Part shown: piece by piece, positions 56,562 through 64,000 of the stretch
Layout: each line of letters begins with the position of its first letter
How positions within the stretch are numbered: position 1 is the stretch's first letter
Source: Streptomyces orinoci
GTDB lineage: Bacteria > Actinomycetota > Actinomycetes > Streptomycetales > Streptomycetaceae
Assembly (NCBI RefSeq): GCF_003121295.1
Contig: NZ_PHNC01000004.1
Coordinates: 62,010 to 126,009 of the forward strand
Length of the DNA stretch: 64,000 bases
Reading direction: 5' to 3'
Program-made: the position numbers and the translations under genes
The notes under the pieces: model-generated
What the model was told of the DNA's origin: nothing
The model's input: the letters and a program-made list of their open reading frames with translations, nothing else
Databases searched by the model: none

Positions 56562-57015
56562 GGGTGCCCCCGTAGGGGCGCGGGGAACTGCGCGCCCAGC
56601 CCCGCACGGCTCGCACCCGGCATGTGACCTGTCACTGCCACGGCGACTGCATTTTGCCGGGTGCGCCCTTCAGGGGCGCGGGGAACTGCGCGCTCAGCCA
56701 CGTGCGGCGCGCGCCCGAGGTGTGACCTGTCACTGTCACGGCGACTGCCCGGGGCCGGGTGCGCCCTATCAGGGGCGCGGGGAACTGCGCGACCAGCCAG
56801 GGGCGGCCCGCGCCCGACAGTGATACGGCGTCTGCCGAGACCCCTTGTCGCCCGGCCGCGGGCCGGTGGTGGTTGCTCGCGCAGTTCCCCGCGCCCCTGA
56901 AGGGGCGCACCCGGCGATGATGTGGCGTTTGCCGATGTTGCTTGTTGCCCGGCTGCGGGCCGGTGGGGGCTGGTCGCGCAGTTCCCCGCGCCCCTAACGG
57001 GGCGCCCCGCATGCG
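56562..57015. repeat. Cluster of five dispersed intergenic repeats (three direct, two inverted)
   Basis: The gap between the Cys-rich gene and dapA is made almost only of repeat units: three in plus orientation (about 56562-56630, 56656-56730, 56755-56820) with the core 'GGGGCGCGGGGAACTGCGCG', and two reversed (about 56853-56925 and 56950-57015) with the core 'CGCGCAGTTCCCCGCGCCCC'. Between the direct units runs a second shared motif, TGTGACCTGTCACTG. Plus and minus copies can fold into a long stem. No protein-coding potential is apparent. The last copy contains the dapA stop codon. Confidence 0.9.
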
Positions 57016-57890
57016 GCGTGTGCCTTGAGCAAGGCATCCGTGCGGGCAGCGGACAAGCCCCGCAGTGGCGCCCGCACCGCACCGCCCGGCAAGCCCAGCG
57101 CACCCAGCAGGGCCTTGGCCGTCACCGTGCCCGGCACGCCATCCGCCATCATCAGCCGGACCAGCGGCAGCAGCCGCTGATGGAGCCGGGCCGCCCCGGC
57201 ATGATCACCCGCGTCGAACGCGTCCAGCATCGAAGCCAGCTGCGGCCCCGCCACATTGGCGACCGTGCTCACATAGCCCGCCCCGCCCACCGCGTACAGC
57301 GGCAGGTTCAGCTCCTCGCACCCCGAGTAGTACGCCAGCTCCGTCTCCGCGATCACCCGGGAGCTGCCCAGCAGGTCATAGGCGCAGTCCTTGACGGCGA
57401 CGATCCGCGGGTGCCCGGCCAGCCGGAGCATGGTCTCCACCTCGATCCGGGTGCCGGTGCGCCCCGGGATGTCGTACAGCATCACCGGCACCTCCACCGC
57501 GTCCGCCACCGCGCGGAAGTGCGCCTCCACATCCTCCTGCGGCGGCTTGCTGTAGTAGGGGGTGACCACCAACAGCCCGTCCGCACCGGCCAGTTGCGCC
57601 GCACGCGCCAGCTCCACCGTGTGCCGGGTGCCGGAGGAGCCCACTCCGGCGATCACCGTGGCCCGTCCGCCGACCGCCTCGGCAACCGCCCGCACCAGCG
57701 CCGACTTCTCCGCGTCGCTGGTGGTGGGCGACTCGCCGGTCGTCCCGTTGAGCACCAGGCCGTCACAACGGCCCTCGGTGACCAGGTGATCGGCCAGCCG
57801 CTGGGCTCCGTCCGGATCGAGGGTCCCGTCCGCGGTGAACGGGGTGACCATGGCGCTGAGAGAACGGCCGAAGGGGCGGGTGACCGGCAT
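56994..57890 (-). CDS. dapA: 4-Hydroxy-tetrahydrodipicolinate synthase
   Basis: 298 residues, a class I aldolase condensing pyruvate with aspartate semialdehyde. Motifs: 'VLNGTTGESPTTSDAEKSAL' (GTTGE), Tyr in 'VMLYDIPGRTGTRIEVETML' (about residue 135), Schiff-base Lys in 'RIVAVKDCAYDLLGSS' (about 163). Start ATG 57890 is favoured because GGAG is 10 bp upstream; the GTG at 57899 is too close. The last codons and the TAG stop are provided by a dispersed repeat, so the C-terminus 'CGAPR' is not native. Streptomycetes often carry more than one dapA; this one is close to dapD. Confidence 0.94.
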   Translation of the reverse strand: MPVTRPFGRSLSAMVTPFTADGTLDPDGAQRLADHLVTEGRCDGLVLNGTTGESPTTSDAEKSALVRAVAEAVGGRATVIAGVGSSGTRHTVELARAAQLAGADGLLVVTPYYSKPPQEDVEAHFRAVADAVEVPVMLYDIPGRTGTRIEVETMLRLAGHPRIVAVKDCAYDLLGSSRVIAETELAYYSGCEELNLPLYAVGGAGYVSTVANVAGPQLASMLDAFDAGDHAGAARLHQRLLPLVRLMMADGVPGTVTAKALLGALGLPGGAVRAPLRGLSAARTDALLKAHAACGAPR

Positions 57891-58232
57891 AGGGCTCACA
57901 CTCCGGGAACAGGGGGCTCTGCCGGAATTCTGGCCGCTTCGACCGTACAGGTCTATTTACTTGTCGTTAGCCCATCGCTAAGCAGTGCTACGCGATTTCA
58001 AAGCCGTCGGCATACAGGTGTGTCGAAGCGGGATCCGCTTCTACGCGCATCAATCCCCGTTGCCGCCAGGGAAGTTGTCAAGGCTTCGCCCAGCTGCGCC
58101 CGCTGTCGGGTGCATCAGCCGAACGAGGCCCCGTCGAATCCGTCTAGGCTTGGCCGGGTGCGCACCCGCCCCACGGCCGGCGGGCGCCCGACATGCCTCC
58201 GCAATGCCGCCGCCACAAGGAGAAGCCCCCTC
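57891..58232. other. Divergent intergenic region with short inverted repeat
   Basis: 342 bp, no supported gene. The part near 57945-58000 is AT-rich for this genome. TTAGC-CCATC-GCTAA (57967-57981) is a 5-bp inverted repeat that could be an operator. TAGGCT (58144-58149) is a candidate -10 for the hypothetical gene at 58233. AAGGAG (58217-58222) is the ribosome-binding site. Confidence 0.45.
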
Positions 58233-59726
58233 ATGCCCGCAGACCGCCCCACCATGCCGCCGGTGCGGCTCCACTCCGACGCGGAGCTGGCGCGGGACGC
58301 ACTCTCCGCGCCGCTGTTCGCCCGCGCCGTCCGGCTGGCCCGCTGGGCCGGCGAGGGCACCCCGGTGGGTGCGGGCGGCGAGCTGCTGTCCGATCAACTC
58401 CGCGTGGCCACCGAGCTGTTGGGCCTGGACAAGGAGGAGGACGGCCCCGCCTACACCGCCGAGGCCTGGCAGCTCGCCCTGGACACCGGCCTGGTGGACT
58501 TCACCGAGGACGAGGAGGCCGAGGCGGCCGGCGGCCCGTCCGACGAGCCCAGCGGCACCGCGACGGCCGGCGAGGAACTGGCCGGCCTCACCTCCGGCAG
58601 CCCGCAGGACGTTCTTGACCTGTGGCTGAGCGGCCTGGAGACGGTACTGGCCGACGCCGCCGCCCCCGACCTGGGCGACATCGTGGACCAGATCTCCGAG
58701 GGCGGCGACCTGGACCTGGACGCCATCGACTGGAACCCGGAGGAGGAGGCCGACTTCCTCGACGGCGTGCTGGGCAACCTCTATGTGCTCACCGCCCTGG
58801 GCGAGGGCTCGCCCGAGCGGCCCGTCCCGCTGCCCGCGCTGGCCGCCTCCATGATCGTCCCGGATGATATGGACGAGCCCACCGACGACATCCTGGAAGA
58901 GGTCTCGGACGCGATGATGCGCCTGGACGACCAGTTCCGGGTACTGGCCCCCACCGGCCTGCTGGATTACCAGCCGGTGGACGAGTCGCTGATCGAGGAG
59001 GTGGACGGCGAGGGCCATATCCGCGAGTCCGTGGACGGCGTCCCCTCCGGGCTGCCCGAGGAGGAGGACGTCACCCGCTACGGCATGGTCGCCCTCACCC
59101 CGCTCGGCGTCTTCGCGGTGCGCAACCGGATGCTGGAGGCCGGAGTGGACGCCCCCCTGGTCGGCGACCTCGCCGGCCGGGGCGCGGACGTCCTGCTGGC
59201 CGCCCTCCCGCACTACCCCGGCCCGGCCGCCCAGGCCGAGGCCGAGCTCTGGCTGGCCCGCCGCACCCCGCCGGACGCGGCCCGCGAGCTGCTCGCCGCG
59301 GCGCGCGGCGACGACGCGGACGCCCCGCTGCGCCGGCTGTCCTGCCAGCAGACCCTCTCCCTGCTGGGCGCCGAGGCCGCGCCCGCTCTGCGCGAGGTGC
59401 TGGACGACCTCCACCTGGGCGGACTGGCCCGGGTCTGGCTGGCCGAGACCGGCGCCACCGACATCCCCGAGCCCGGCGAGGCCATGGTCTTCTGGCTGAC
59501 CATCGACACCATCGCCGCCCAGCTGGCGGTCGGCGGCGAGTCGGAGGAGCTGCGCGGCCTGGTGGAGGGCCTGGTCGGCCAGCACAGCGGCTTCCTGGAC
59601 GCGGCCTGGCGGGTGGACCACCCCGCCACGGCGGAGGTGCTGGAGGCGATGGGCCGCCTGCACCCCGACAAGAAGGTGGCCAAGGAGGCCCGTAAGGCCG
59701 CCTACAAGGCACGCTCCCGCGGCTGA
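58233..59726 (+). CDS. Acidic hypothetical protein, 497 residues
   Basis: Not recognised. Soluble, very acidic (many DE runs such as 'FTEDEEAEAAGG', 'EEVSDAMMRLDDQF', 'LPEEEDVTRY'). Mostly helical, with Ala/Leu-rich stretches in the C-terminal half ('AQAEAELWLARRTPPDAARE', 'RLSCQQTLSLLGAEAAPALR', 'HPATAEVLEAMGRLHPDKKV') that look like degenerate helical repeats (HEAT-like). There is no signal peptide or membrane helix. ATG 58233 is after AAGGAG. The next gene starts 34 bp downstream and may be co-transcribed. Confidence 0.8.
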   Translation: MPADRPTMPPVRLHSDAELARDALSAPLFARAVRLARWAGEGTPVGAGGELLSDQLRVATELLGLDKEEDGPAYTAEAWQLALDTGLVDFTEDEEAEAAGGPSDEPSGTATAGEELAGLTSGSPQDVLDLWLSGLETVLADAAAPDLGDIVDQISEGGDLDLDAIDWNPEEEADFLDGVLGNLYVLTALGEGSPERPVPLPALAASMIVPDDMDEPTDDILEEVSDAMMRLDDQFRVLAPTGLLDYQPVDESLIEEVDGEGHIRESVDGVPSGLPEEEDVTRYGMVALTPLGVFAVRNRMLEAGVDAPLVGDLAGRGADVLLAALPHYPGPAAQAEAELWLARRTPPDAARELLAAARGDDADAPLRRLSCQQTLSLLGAEAAPALREVLDDLHLGGLARVWLAETGATDIPEPGEAMVFWLTIDTIAAQLAVGGESEELRGLVEGLVGQHSGFLDAAWRVDHPATAEVLEAMGRLHPDKKVAKEARKAAYKARSRG

Positions 59727-59760
59727 GGAATCTCCGGCGCCGCCCGGTGTTGTCACCAGG

Positions 59761-60750
59761 GTGATACCGCTATCGATACTCGACCGCTCCCTGGTGCGGC
59801 GGGGACAGCCGCCCGGCGAGGCCCTGCGCGAGACCGTACGGTTCGCCCGGCACGCCGAGGCGCTGGGCTACCGCCGCTTCTGGGTCTCCGAACACCATGG
59901 CGTCCCCGGCATCGCCGGTTCCGCCCCCACCGTGCTGGCGGCGGCCGTGGCCGCCGCCACCGAACGGATCAGGGTCGGCACGGGCGGGGTGATGCTCCCC
60001 AATCACCGCACCCTGCTGGTCGCCGAGCAGTTCGGCGTCCTGGAGTCGCTCTTCCCGGGCCGGATCGATATGGGCCTGGGCCGCTCGGTCGGCTTCACCG
60101 ACGGCATCCGGCGCGCCCTGGGCACCGAGAAGTCCGCCATGGACGACTTCGGCGCCCAACTCGCCGAACTCCACGCCTGGTTCACCGATGGGCCGCGCCC
60201 CCACTCCCGGGTCCACGCCCGCCCCGCCGAGGGCCTGCGCCTCCCCGCCTTCGTCCTTGCCAACGACGCCGGCGCGCAGATCGCCGCCGAGGCGGGCGCC
60301 GCCCTGGTCATCGGCGGCCTGCGCCCCGACGCCCGTCTGCTCTCCGCCCTGGACCGCTACCGCTCCGCCTTCCGCCCTTCCGCCTGGTGGGACCGCCCCC
60401 AGGTGATCCTGGCCGGCGGCATCGCCGTCGCCGGCACCCCGGACGCGGCCCGCCGCCTGCTGGCCCCCGAGACCTGGTCCCTCGCCTACTCCCGCACCCA
60501 TGGGGTCTTCCCGCCCCTGATCCCCGCCGAGGAGATCGCCCCCGAGTGCATGACGCGACGCGAGCGCGAGTTCTATGAGTCCGGGATGCGCGCACACCTC
60601 TATGGCACCGACACCCAAGTCGCCGCCGAACTGGACGACTTGCTCGCCGCGACCGCTGCCGACGAGCTCCTGCTCACCATGGGCGCCCATGACCGCGAGG
60701 CCCTGCTCACCTCCTGCGAGCGCCTGGCCGAACTGGCCGCGGCCGGATAA
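59761..60750 (+). CDS. LLM-class (luciferase-like) flavin-dependent oxidoreductase
   Basis: 329 residues, TIM-barrel luciferase-like monooxygenase of the MsnO8-type subgroup. Family segments: 'LSILDRSLVRRGQPPGEALR', 'HAEALGYRRFWVSEHHGVPG', 'RIRVGTGGVMLPNHRTLLVA', 'FPGRIDMGLGRSVGFTDGIR', 'LLTMGAHDREALLTSCERLA'. It is expected to use FMNH2 or F420. GTG 59761 starts 34 bp after the upstream gene. The substrate is unknown. Confidence 0.92.
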   Translation: MIPLSILDRSLVRRGQPPGEALRETVRFARHAEALGYRRFWVSEHHGVPGIAGSAPTVLAAAVAAATERIRVGTGGVMLPNHRTLLVAEQFGVLESLFPGRIDMGLGRSVGFTDGIRRALGTEKSAMDDFGAQLAELHAWFTDGPRPHSRVHARPAEGLRLPAFVLANDAGAQIAAEAGAALVIGGLRPDARLLSALDRYRSAFRPSAWWDRPQVILAGGIAVAGTPDAARRLLAPETWSLAYSRTHGVFPPLIPAEEIAPECMTRREREFYESGMRAHLYGTDTQVAAELDDLLAATAADELLLTMGAHDREALLTSCERLAELAAAG

Positions 60751-60889
60751 CCACCGGTGGTGGGCCGGGTTTCCGCACCACTCCAGGCCCTCAAGTTGCG
60801 GAAACGCACCCTCATGGCCGCGCTCCGGGTGCCGAACGGCCGCGCCCCGGTGAGGCTGGGGGCACCCACAACGCAACAAGAGGTGCACG

Positions 60890-61402
60890 ATGAGGCGTAC
60901 GCACTCCCTCCGAGCCGCCCTCGCTCTCGCCGCGGTGCTCTGCGCGGGAATCGGACCGATCGCCGGGGCCGAGGCCGAGGCCGCGCGTCCGGCCGTGGTC
61001 CGGACCACGCAGCCGCCCAGCCGGGAGCGGATTGCGGCCCTCTTCGACCGGTGGAACGCGGCACTGCGCACCGGCGACGCCGAGCGCGTCGCGGACCTCT
61101 ATGCCCGCGACGCGGTACTGCTGCCCACCGTTTCATCCAGGATCCGCACCAACCGGGCCGGAATCGTTGACTACTTCGAGCACTTCCTGCTGAGCAAGCC
61201 GGTGGGAAGGATTCAGGAGCGGTACATCAATGTGCTCAGCGACACCGCCGCCGTGGACACCGGCCTCTACCGGTTCACGCTGACCAACGAGGACGGCAGC
61301 ACCTCACACGTCGATGCTCGCTACACCTTCGTCTATGTGCTGCGCGGCGGCCGGTGGCTGATCCTCAACCACCACTCCTCGGCGGTTCCGGCCGGGGACT
61401 GA
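60890..61402 (+). CDS. Secreted NTF2-like (SgcJ/EcaC-type) protein
   Basis: 170 residues, with an N-terminal signal peptide ('RAALALAAVLCAGIGPIAGA', cleavage near 'AEA'). The rest has the NTF2-like cone fold: 'ERIAALFDRWNAALRTGDAE', 'RVADLYARDAVLLPTVSSRI', 'GIVDYFEHFLLSKPVGRIQE', 'DARYTFVYVLRGGRWLILNH'. The pattern is close to the SgcJ/EcaC or CaMKII-association-like groups, which often have no proved catalysis. ATG 60890 has AGAGG 6 bp upstream. It converges on the double-TerD gene (12 bp between stops). Confidence 0.85.
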   Translation: MRRTHSLRAALALAAVLCAGIGPIAGAEAEAARPAVVRTTQPPSRERIAALFDRWNAALRTGDAERVADLYARDAVLLPTVSSRIRTNRAGIVDYFEHFLLSKPVGRIQERYINVLSDTAAVDTGLYRFTLTNEDGSTSHVDARYTFVYVLRGGRWLILNHHSSAVPAGD

Positions 61403-61414
61403 GCAGCCGGTCCG

Positions 61415-62575
61415 CTACAGTGCCTCGCCTCCCGGCCTGACCAACTCCCGTGCGGTGCGGGCCTTGACGAACCGGCCGAGGGCCGTCATCTCCCACTCGC
61501 CCGAGTACTGGCGGATGAACTTGGCCATCAGCACACCGGTCGTGGGCTCCGAGCCGGTGAGGTCATAGCGGACCAGCTCCTCGCCGGTCTGGGCGTCCAC
61601 CAGACGGCAGTAGGCCTTGGCCACATCGGTGAACTTCTGGCCGCTGAAGGAGTTGACCGTGAAGACCAGGCCGGTGACATTCGGCGGCAGGCCGCCCAGG
61701 TGGACGGTGATGGTCTCGTCGTCACCGGAACCCGCGCCGGTGAGGTTGTCCCCGGAGTGCTGGATGGCACCGTCGAGGATCATCAACTTGCCGAAGTAGC
61801 AGGTGTCAATGGGCCGGCGGTCCGGGCCATAGGCGATGACCGAGGCATCCAGGTCGATGGAGCGCCGGCCGTAGGCGGGCTCCCAGCCCAGGCCCATCCG
61901 CACCGAATGGGCCAGCGGCCGGCCGTTCTTGACCAGGGAGACGGTCTCGTTCTTGCGCAGGCTCACCCGGCCCTTGTCCAGGCTGACCTTGGCAGGGGCG
62001 GCAGCAGGAGCGGGCGGGGCCGGGGGTATGGGGGCGGCCACCGGGGCGGGTTCCCCCGCCGGTTCCCCCGCCGGTTCCTCCACCGTGACACCGAAGTCCG
62101 TGGCGATACCGGCCAGACCGTTGGCATAGCCCTGCCCCACCGCGCGCAGCTTCCACGCCCCCGCGCGCCGGTAGAGCTCCACCACCACCAGGGCCGTCTC
62201 GGTGCCCAGCCGCGGCGGGGTGAAGGTGGCCAGCACGGCGCCGGTGGCGGTGTCCCGGACGGTCGCGGTGGGCTCCGTGCCCGCGAAGTTGCCGCCAGGG
62301 CCGTCCAGGCTGGCGGTGACCACCACCTTGTCGATGGCGGCGGGCACGGCCGCGGTGTCCACACTGATCGCATCCGGGACACCGGCGGACGCCGAGCGGT
62401 GGGCCACCCCCGGCCCGTTGGGCTGGTTGTAGAAGACGAAGTCGTCGTCGGAGCGCACCTTGCCGTCGGCGGTGAGCAACAGGCCCGATACGTCGAGCCG
62501 CACAGGGGCGGTGACGTCCACCGTCACACAGGTGGCGGGAAGCGGGATATTCGAGCCGGGTGTCATAGCGGTCAT
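61415..62575 (-). CDS. Double-TerD-domain stress protein
   Basis: 386 residues with two tandem TerD-like domains joined by a Pro/Ala/Glu-rich linker (about residues 170-200, several EPAGEPAG-like units). Domain 1: 'VTVDVTAPVRLDVSGLLLTA', 'SDDDFVFYNQPNGPGV'. Domain 2 has the classical TerD core: 'MGLGWEPAYGRRSIDLDASV', 'HSGDNLTGAGSGDDETITVH' (Ca2+ loop), 'VFTVNSFSGQKFTDVAKAYC'. The second domain is closely similar to the TerD gene at 0.6 kb. Start ATG 62575; a second ATG at 62566 is nearer the domain. It is probably a cytoplasmic stress protein like other TerD proteins. Confidence 0.92.
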   Translation of the reverse strand: MTAMTPGSNIPLPATCVTVDVTAPVRLDVSGLLLTADGKVRSDDDFVFYNQPNGPGVAHRSASAGVPDAISVDTAAVPAAIDKVVVTASLDGPGGNFAGTEPTATVRDTATGAVLATFTPPRLGTETALVVVELYRRAGAWKLRAVGQGYANGLAGIATDFGVTVEEPAGEPAGEPAPVAAPIPPAPPAPAAAPAKVSLDKGRVSLRKNETVSLVKNGRPLAHSVRMGLGWEPAYGRRSIDLDASVIAYGPDRRPIDTCYFGKLMILDGAIQHSGDNLTGAGSGDDETITVHLGGLPPNVTGLVFTVNSFSGQKFTDVAKAYCRLVDAQTGEELVRYDLTGSEPTTGVLMAKFIRQYSGEWEMTALGRFVKARTARELVRPGGEAL

Positions 62576-62628
62576 GCCCCGGGTAACGCATGGCTCCCCT
62601 TTACGGTTCCATGACCCTACGCGCCGCG

Positions 62629-62688
62629 CTCGGCGCCGGATTTCCTTTGCGGTTCGGTGCGAAGCGGCAAAGGAAATCCGACGCCGAG
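62629..62688 (-). terminator. Large imperfect palindrome, terminator for the response-regulator gene
   Basis: Arms 62629-62650 and 62667-62688 match over 22 bp with one mismatch, around a 16-nt loop. It lies 3 bp past the stop of the response regulator (which is read towards lower coordinates) and 53 bp before the double-TerD start. The middle of each arm is AT-rich (GGATTTCCTTTGC), which is unusual here. Confidence 0.75.
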
Positions 62689-62690
62689 TG

Positions 62691-63374
62691 TCAGGACACC
62701 GGCTTGGGAGTGATGAAACCGCAGTCGTAGGCGGCGATCACCGCCTGGGTGCGGTCGCGTACGCCCAGTTTGGCGAGCACCCCGGCGACATAGGTCTTGA
62801 CCGTGGCCGCGCCCAGGAAGAGCCGTTCGGCGATCTCCGCGTTGGACAGGCCCAGGGCCATCAGCCGCAGTACCTCCGCCTCCCGCTCCGACAGCCTGGC
62901 GCGGAGTTCCGCGGCGCGGGCGTCGGTGGCGCGGCGGCCGGCGTGGGCGGCGGCCAGGTTGCGTACCGCGGCGGGGAAGAGCAGCGAGTCGCTGCGGGCC
63001 ACCAGGCGTACCGCATGCACCAGTTCGGCCGGTTCGGCGCGTTTGAGGAGGAAGCCGGAGGCGCCCGCGTGCAGGGCCTCATAGACATAGCTGTCGTTCT
63101 CGAAGGTGGTGACCACGATGACGCGCGGCGGCCGGTCCATGGTGGCCAGGATCTGCTCGGTGGCCCGGATGCCGTCCACATCGGGCATCCGTACGTCCAT
63201 CAGCACGATGTCCGGCCGGAGTTGGCGGGTGACGGAGACCGCCTCGGCGCCGGTGGCCGCCTCGCCGACGACCTCCAGCCCCTCCTCTGCGCCGAGGATG
63301 ACACGCAGCGCGGTGCGGATCATCCGCTCGTCGTCGGCCAGGACGATACGCAGGGCGGAGTCGGAGCCGGTCAT
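62691..63374 (-). CDS. NarL/FixJ-family response regulator
   Basis: 227 residues. Receiver domain: acidic pair in 'IVLADDERMIRTALRVIL', phospho-Asp in 'DIVLMDVRMPDVDGIRATEQ' (about residue 57), Thr/Lys in 'VIVVTTFENDSYVYEALHAG' and 'GFLLKRAEPAELVHAV'. LuxR-type HTH at the C-terminus: 'LSEREAEVLRLMALGLSNAE', 'IAERLFLGAATVKTYVAGVL'. ATG 63374 overlaps the kinase stop by 4 bp, so the pair is coupled. Its targets are unknown. Confidence 0.95.
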   Translation of the reverse strand: MTGSDSALRIVLADDERMIRTALRVILGAEEGLEVVGEAATGAEAVSVTRQLRPDIVLMDVRMPDVDGIRATEQILATMDRPPRVIVVTTFENDSYVYEALHAGASGFLLKRAEPAELVHAVRLVARSDSLLFPAAVRNLAAAHAGRRATDARAAELRARLSEREAEVLRLMALGLSNAEIAERLFLGAATVKTYVAGVLAKLGVRDRTQAVIAAYDCGFITPKPVS

Positions 63375-64000
63375 CGGGTGGTTCCCTTCAGGGGCAGGTG
63401 GACGGTCAGCTGCCAGGTGTCGTCCCGTTGGCCCGCGGTGCTGCTTCCGCGCAGCAGGGTGGCGCGTTCGGCTATGCCCGCCAGGCCCCGGCCGCCGCCC
63501 TGGCGGCGGTGGCCGGGGCCCGGGGTGAGGGGATTGCGCACGGTGACCTCCAAGTTGTCGTCGTCCATGTCGATCCGCAGTTCCACCGGCACCGGGCCGG
63601 CATGGCGCAGGGCGTTGCCCAGCCCCTCCTGGACGATCCGGTACGCCTCCCGGGAGACCACCGGCGGCAGCCGGTCCAGGGGCCGGCCGGTGGTGGTGAG
63701 GGTGACCGTGCTCCCGGCCGCGCGGGTACGGGCCAGCAGGCCGTCCAGCTCGGCCAGGGTGGGGGCGGGGGCGGCGGAGGCGGGGCCGTCCTCGCGCAAC
63801 AGGCCCAGCACGGTGTCCAGTTCGCCGACCGCGTTCCGGGTGGTCTGCTCGATGGCGGCCAGCGCCTCGCGGGCGAAGGCCGGATCGGAGTCCAGGACAG
63901 TGCGGGCCGCGCTCGCCTGCAGCAGTACCGCGCTGAGCGCGTGTCCCACCGAGTCATGCAGCTCACGGGCCAGCCGGTTGCGCAGGGCCAGCTGGTGGGC
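63371..64000 (-). CDS. NarL-type sensor histidine kinase, C-terminal fragment
   Basis: Cut by the window's right edge; about 209 residues are visible. HisKA_3 dimerisation/phosphoacceptor motif 'LARELHDSVGHALSAVLLQ' with the His about 15 residues from the cut; then an HATPase_c domain with the N-box region 'IVQEGLGNALRHAGPVPVEL' and G-box 'GGGRGLAGIAERATLLRG'. The remaining N-terminal sensor and membrane part is outside. It forms a coupled pair with the response regulator (ATGA overlap). Confidence 0.93.
   Translation of the reverse strand, partial: AHQLALRNRLARELHDSVGHALSAVLLQASAARTVLDSDPAFAREALAAIEQTTRNAVGELDTVLGLLREDGPASAAPAPTLAELDGLLARTRAAGSTVTLTTTGRPLDRLPPVVSREAYRIVQEGLGNALRHAGPVPVELRIDMDDDNLEVTVRNPLTPGPGHRRQGGGRGLAGIAERATLLRGSSTAGQRDDTWQLTVHLPLKGTTR

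Noticed and set aside
56562..57015. CRISPR-like array.
   Set aside because: Units are too long and unevenly spaced, change orientation, have no unique spacers of constant size, and no cas genes are nearby.

Overview
The window is chromosomal DNA of a high-GC actinomycete, almost certainly Streptomyces or a very close relative. Evidence: strong GC bias at third codon positions, many GTG and some TTG starts, overlapping GTGA/ATGA start-stop junctions, the order rapZ-yvcK-whiA followed by gap-pgk-tpi-secG, the unit pgi / pgl-opcA-zwf-tal-tkt / ctaB, a sufR-B-D-Rieske-C-S-U-DUF59 operon, a mycothiol-dependent-type enzyme, an RbpA paralogue, and dispersed GC-rich intergenic repeats of the kind common in this genus. 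I see no rRNA, tRNA, CRISPR array, prophage or polyketide/NRPS cluster. Most of the window is core genome.

Layout. (1) 0-18 kb holds all three nucleotide-excision-repair subunits: the 3' end of uvrB at the left edge, uvrA at 8.3 kb and uvrC at 15.8 kb. Variable genes separate them: a TerD protein, a decayed IS5-type transposase, a TetR/DHA2-efflux pair, TerC, an MHS-type MFS transporter whose frame runs antisense into terC, an MBL-fold hydrolase, a maleylpyruvate-isomerase-like protein, a PfkB sugar kinase, a Tat-exported Rieske lipoprotein, an XRE-type regulator, and a secreted papain-like cysteine protease paired with a C-terminally anchored exported protein. uvrC has a textbook PafBC/RecA-NDp-type DNA-damage promoter. 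(2) 17.8-20.9 kb: rapZ-yvcK-whiA, translationally coupled. (3) 21.2-24.1 kb: a large secreted M14 carboxypeptidase preceded by an 18-bp palindrome. (4) 24.3-37 kb: central carbon metabolism. Lower glycolysis (gapA, pgk, tpiA) with secG, an RbpA-like RNA-polymerase-binding protein, pgi, then on the minus strand tkt, tal, zwf, opcA and pgl (pentose phosphate pathway). (5) 37.4-41.6 kb: haem A synthesis (ctaB, ctaA) and an ABC exporter. (6) 41.7-48.4 kb: SUF Fe-S assembly operon under SufR, with a CAAC-N6-GTTG operator over its promoter and start codon and a DtxR/IdeR-like box just upstream. (7) 48.4-54.5 kb: accessory genes, namely a DUF6445-like Fe(II)/2OG-type protein, a pentapeptide-repeat protein, an orphan 84-residue protein, a self-contained TetR / membrane protein / FAD-monooxygenase cassette, and a secreted subtilase. 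(8) 54.6-62.6 kb: dapD and dapA, a coupled small ORF plus Cys-rich protein, a cluster of five intergenic repeats, a 497-residue conserved-type hypothetical, an LLM flavin oxidoreductase, an NTF2-like secreted protein and a double-TerD protein. (9) 62.7-64 kb: a NarL-type two-component pair, with the kinase cut by the window edge.

The least explained pattern is a family of short GC-rich repeats whose ends supply the stop codons (TAG/TAA) of several flanking genes. The best-supported regulatory signals are the PafBC-type promoter of uvrC, the SufR operator, and the two inverted repeats in front of the 53.2 kb tetR gene.
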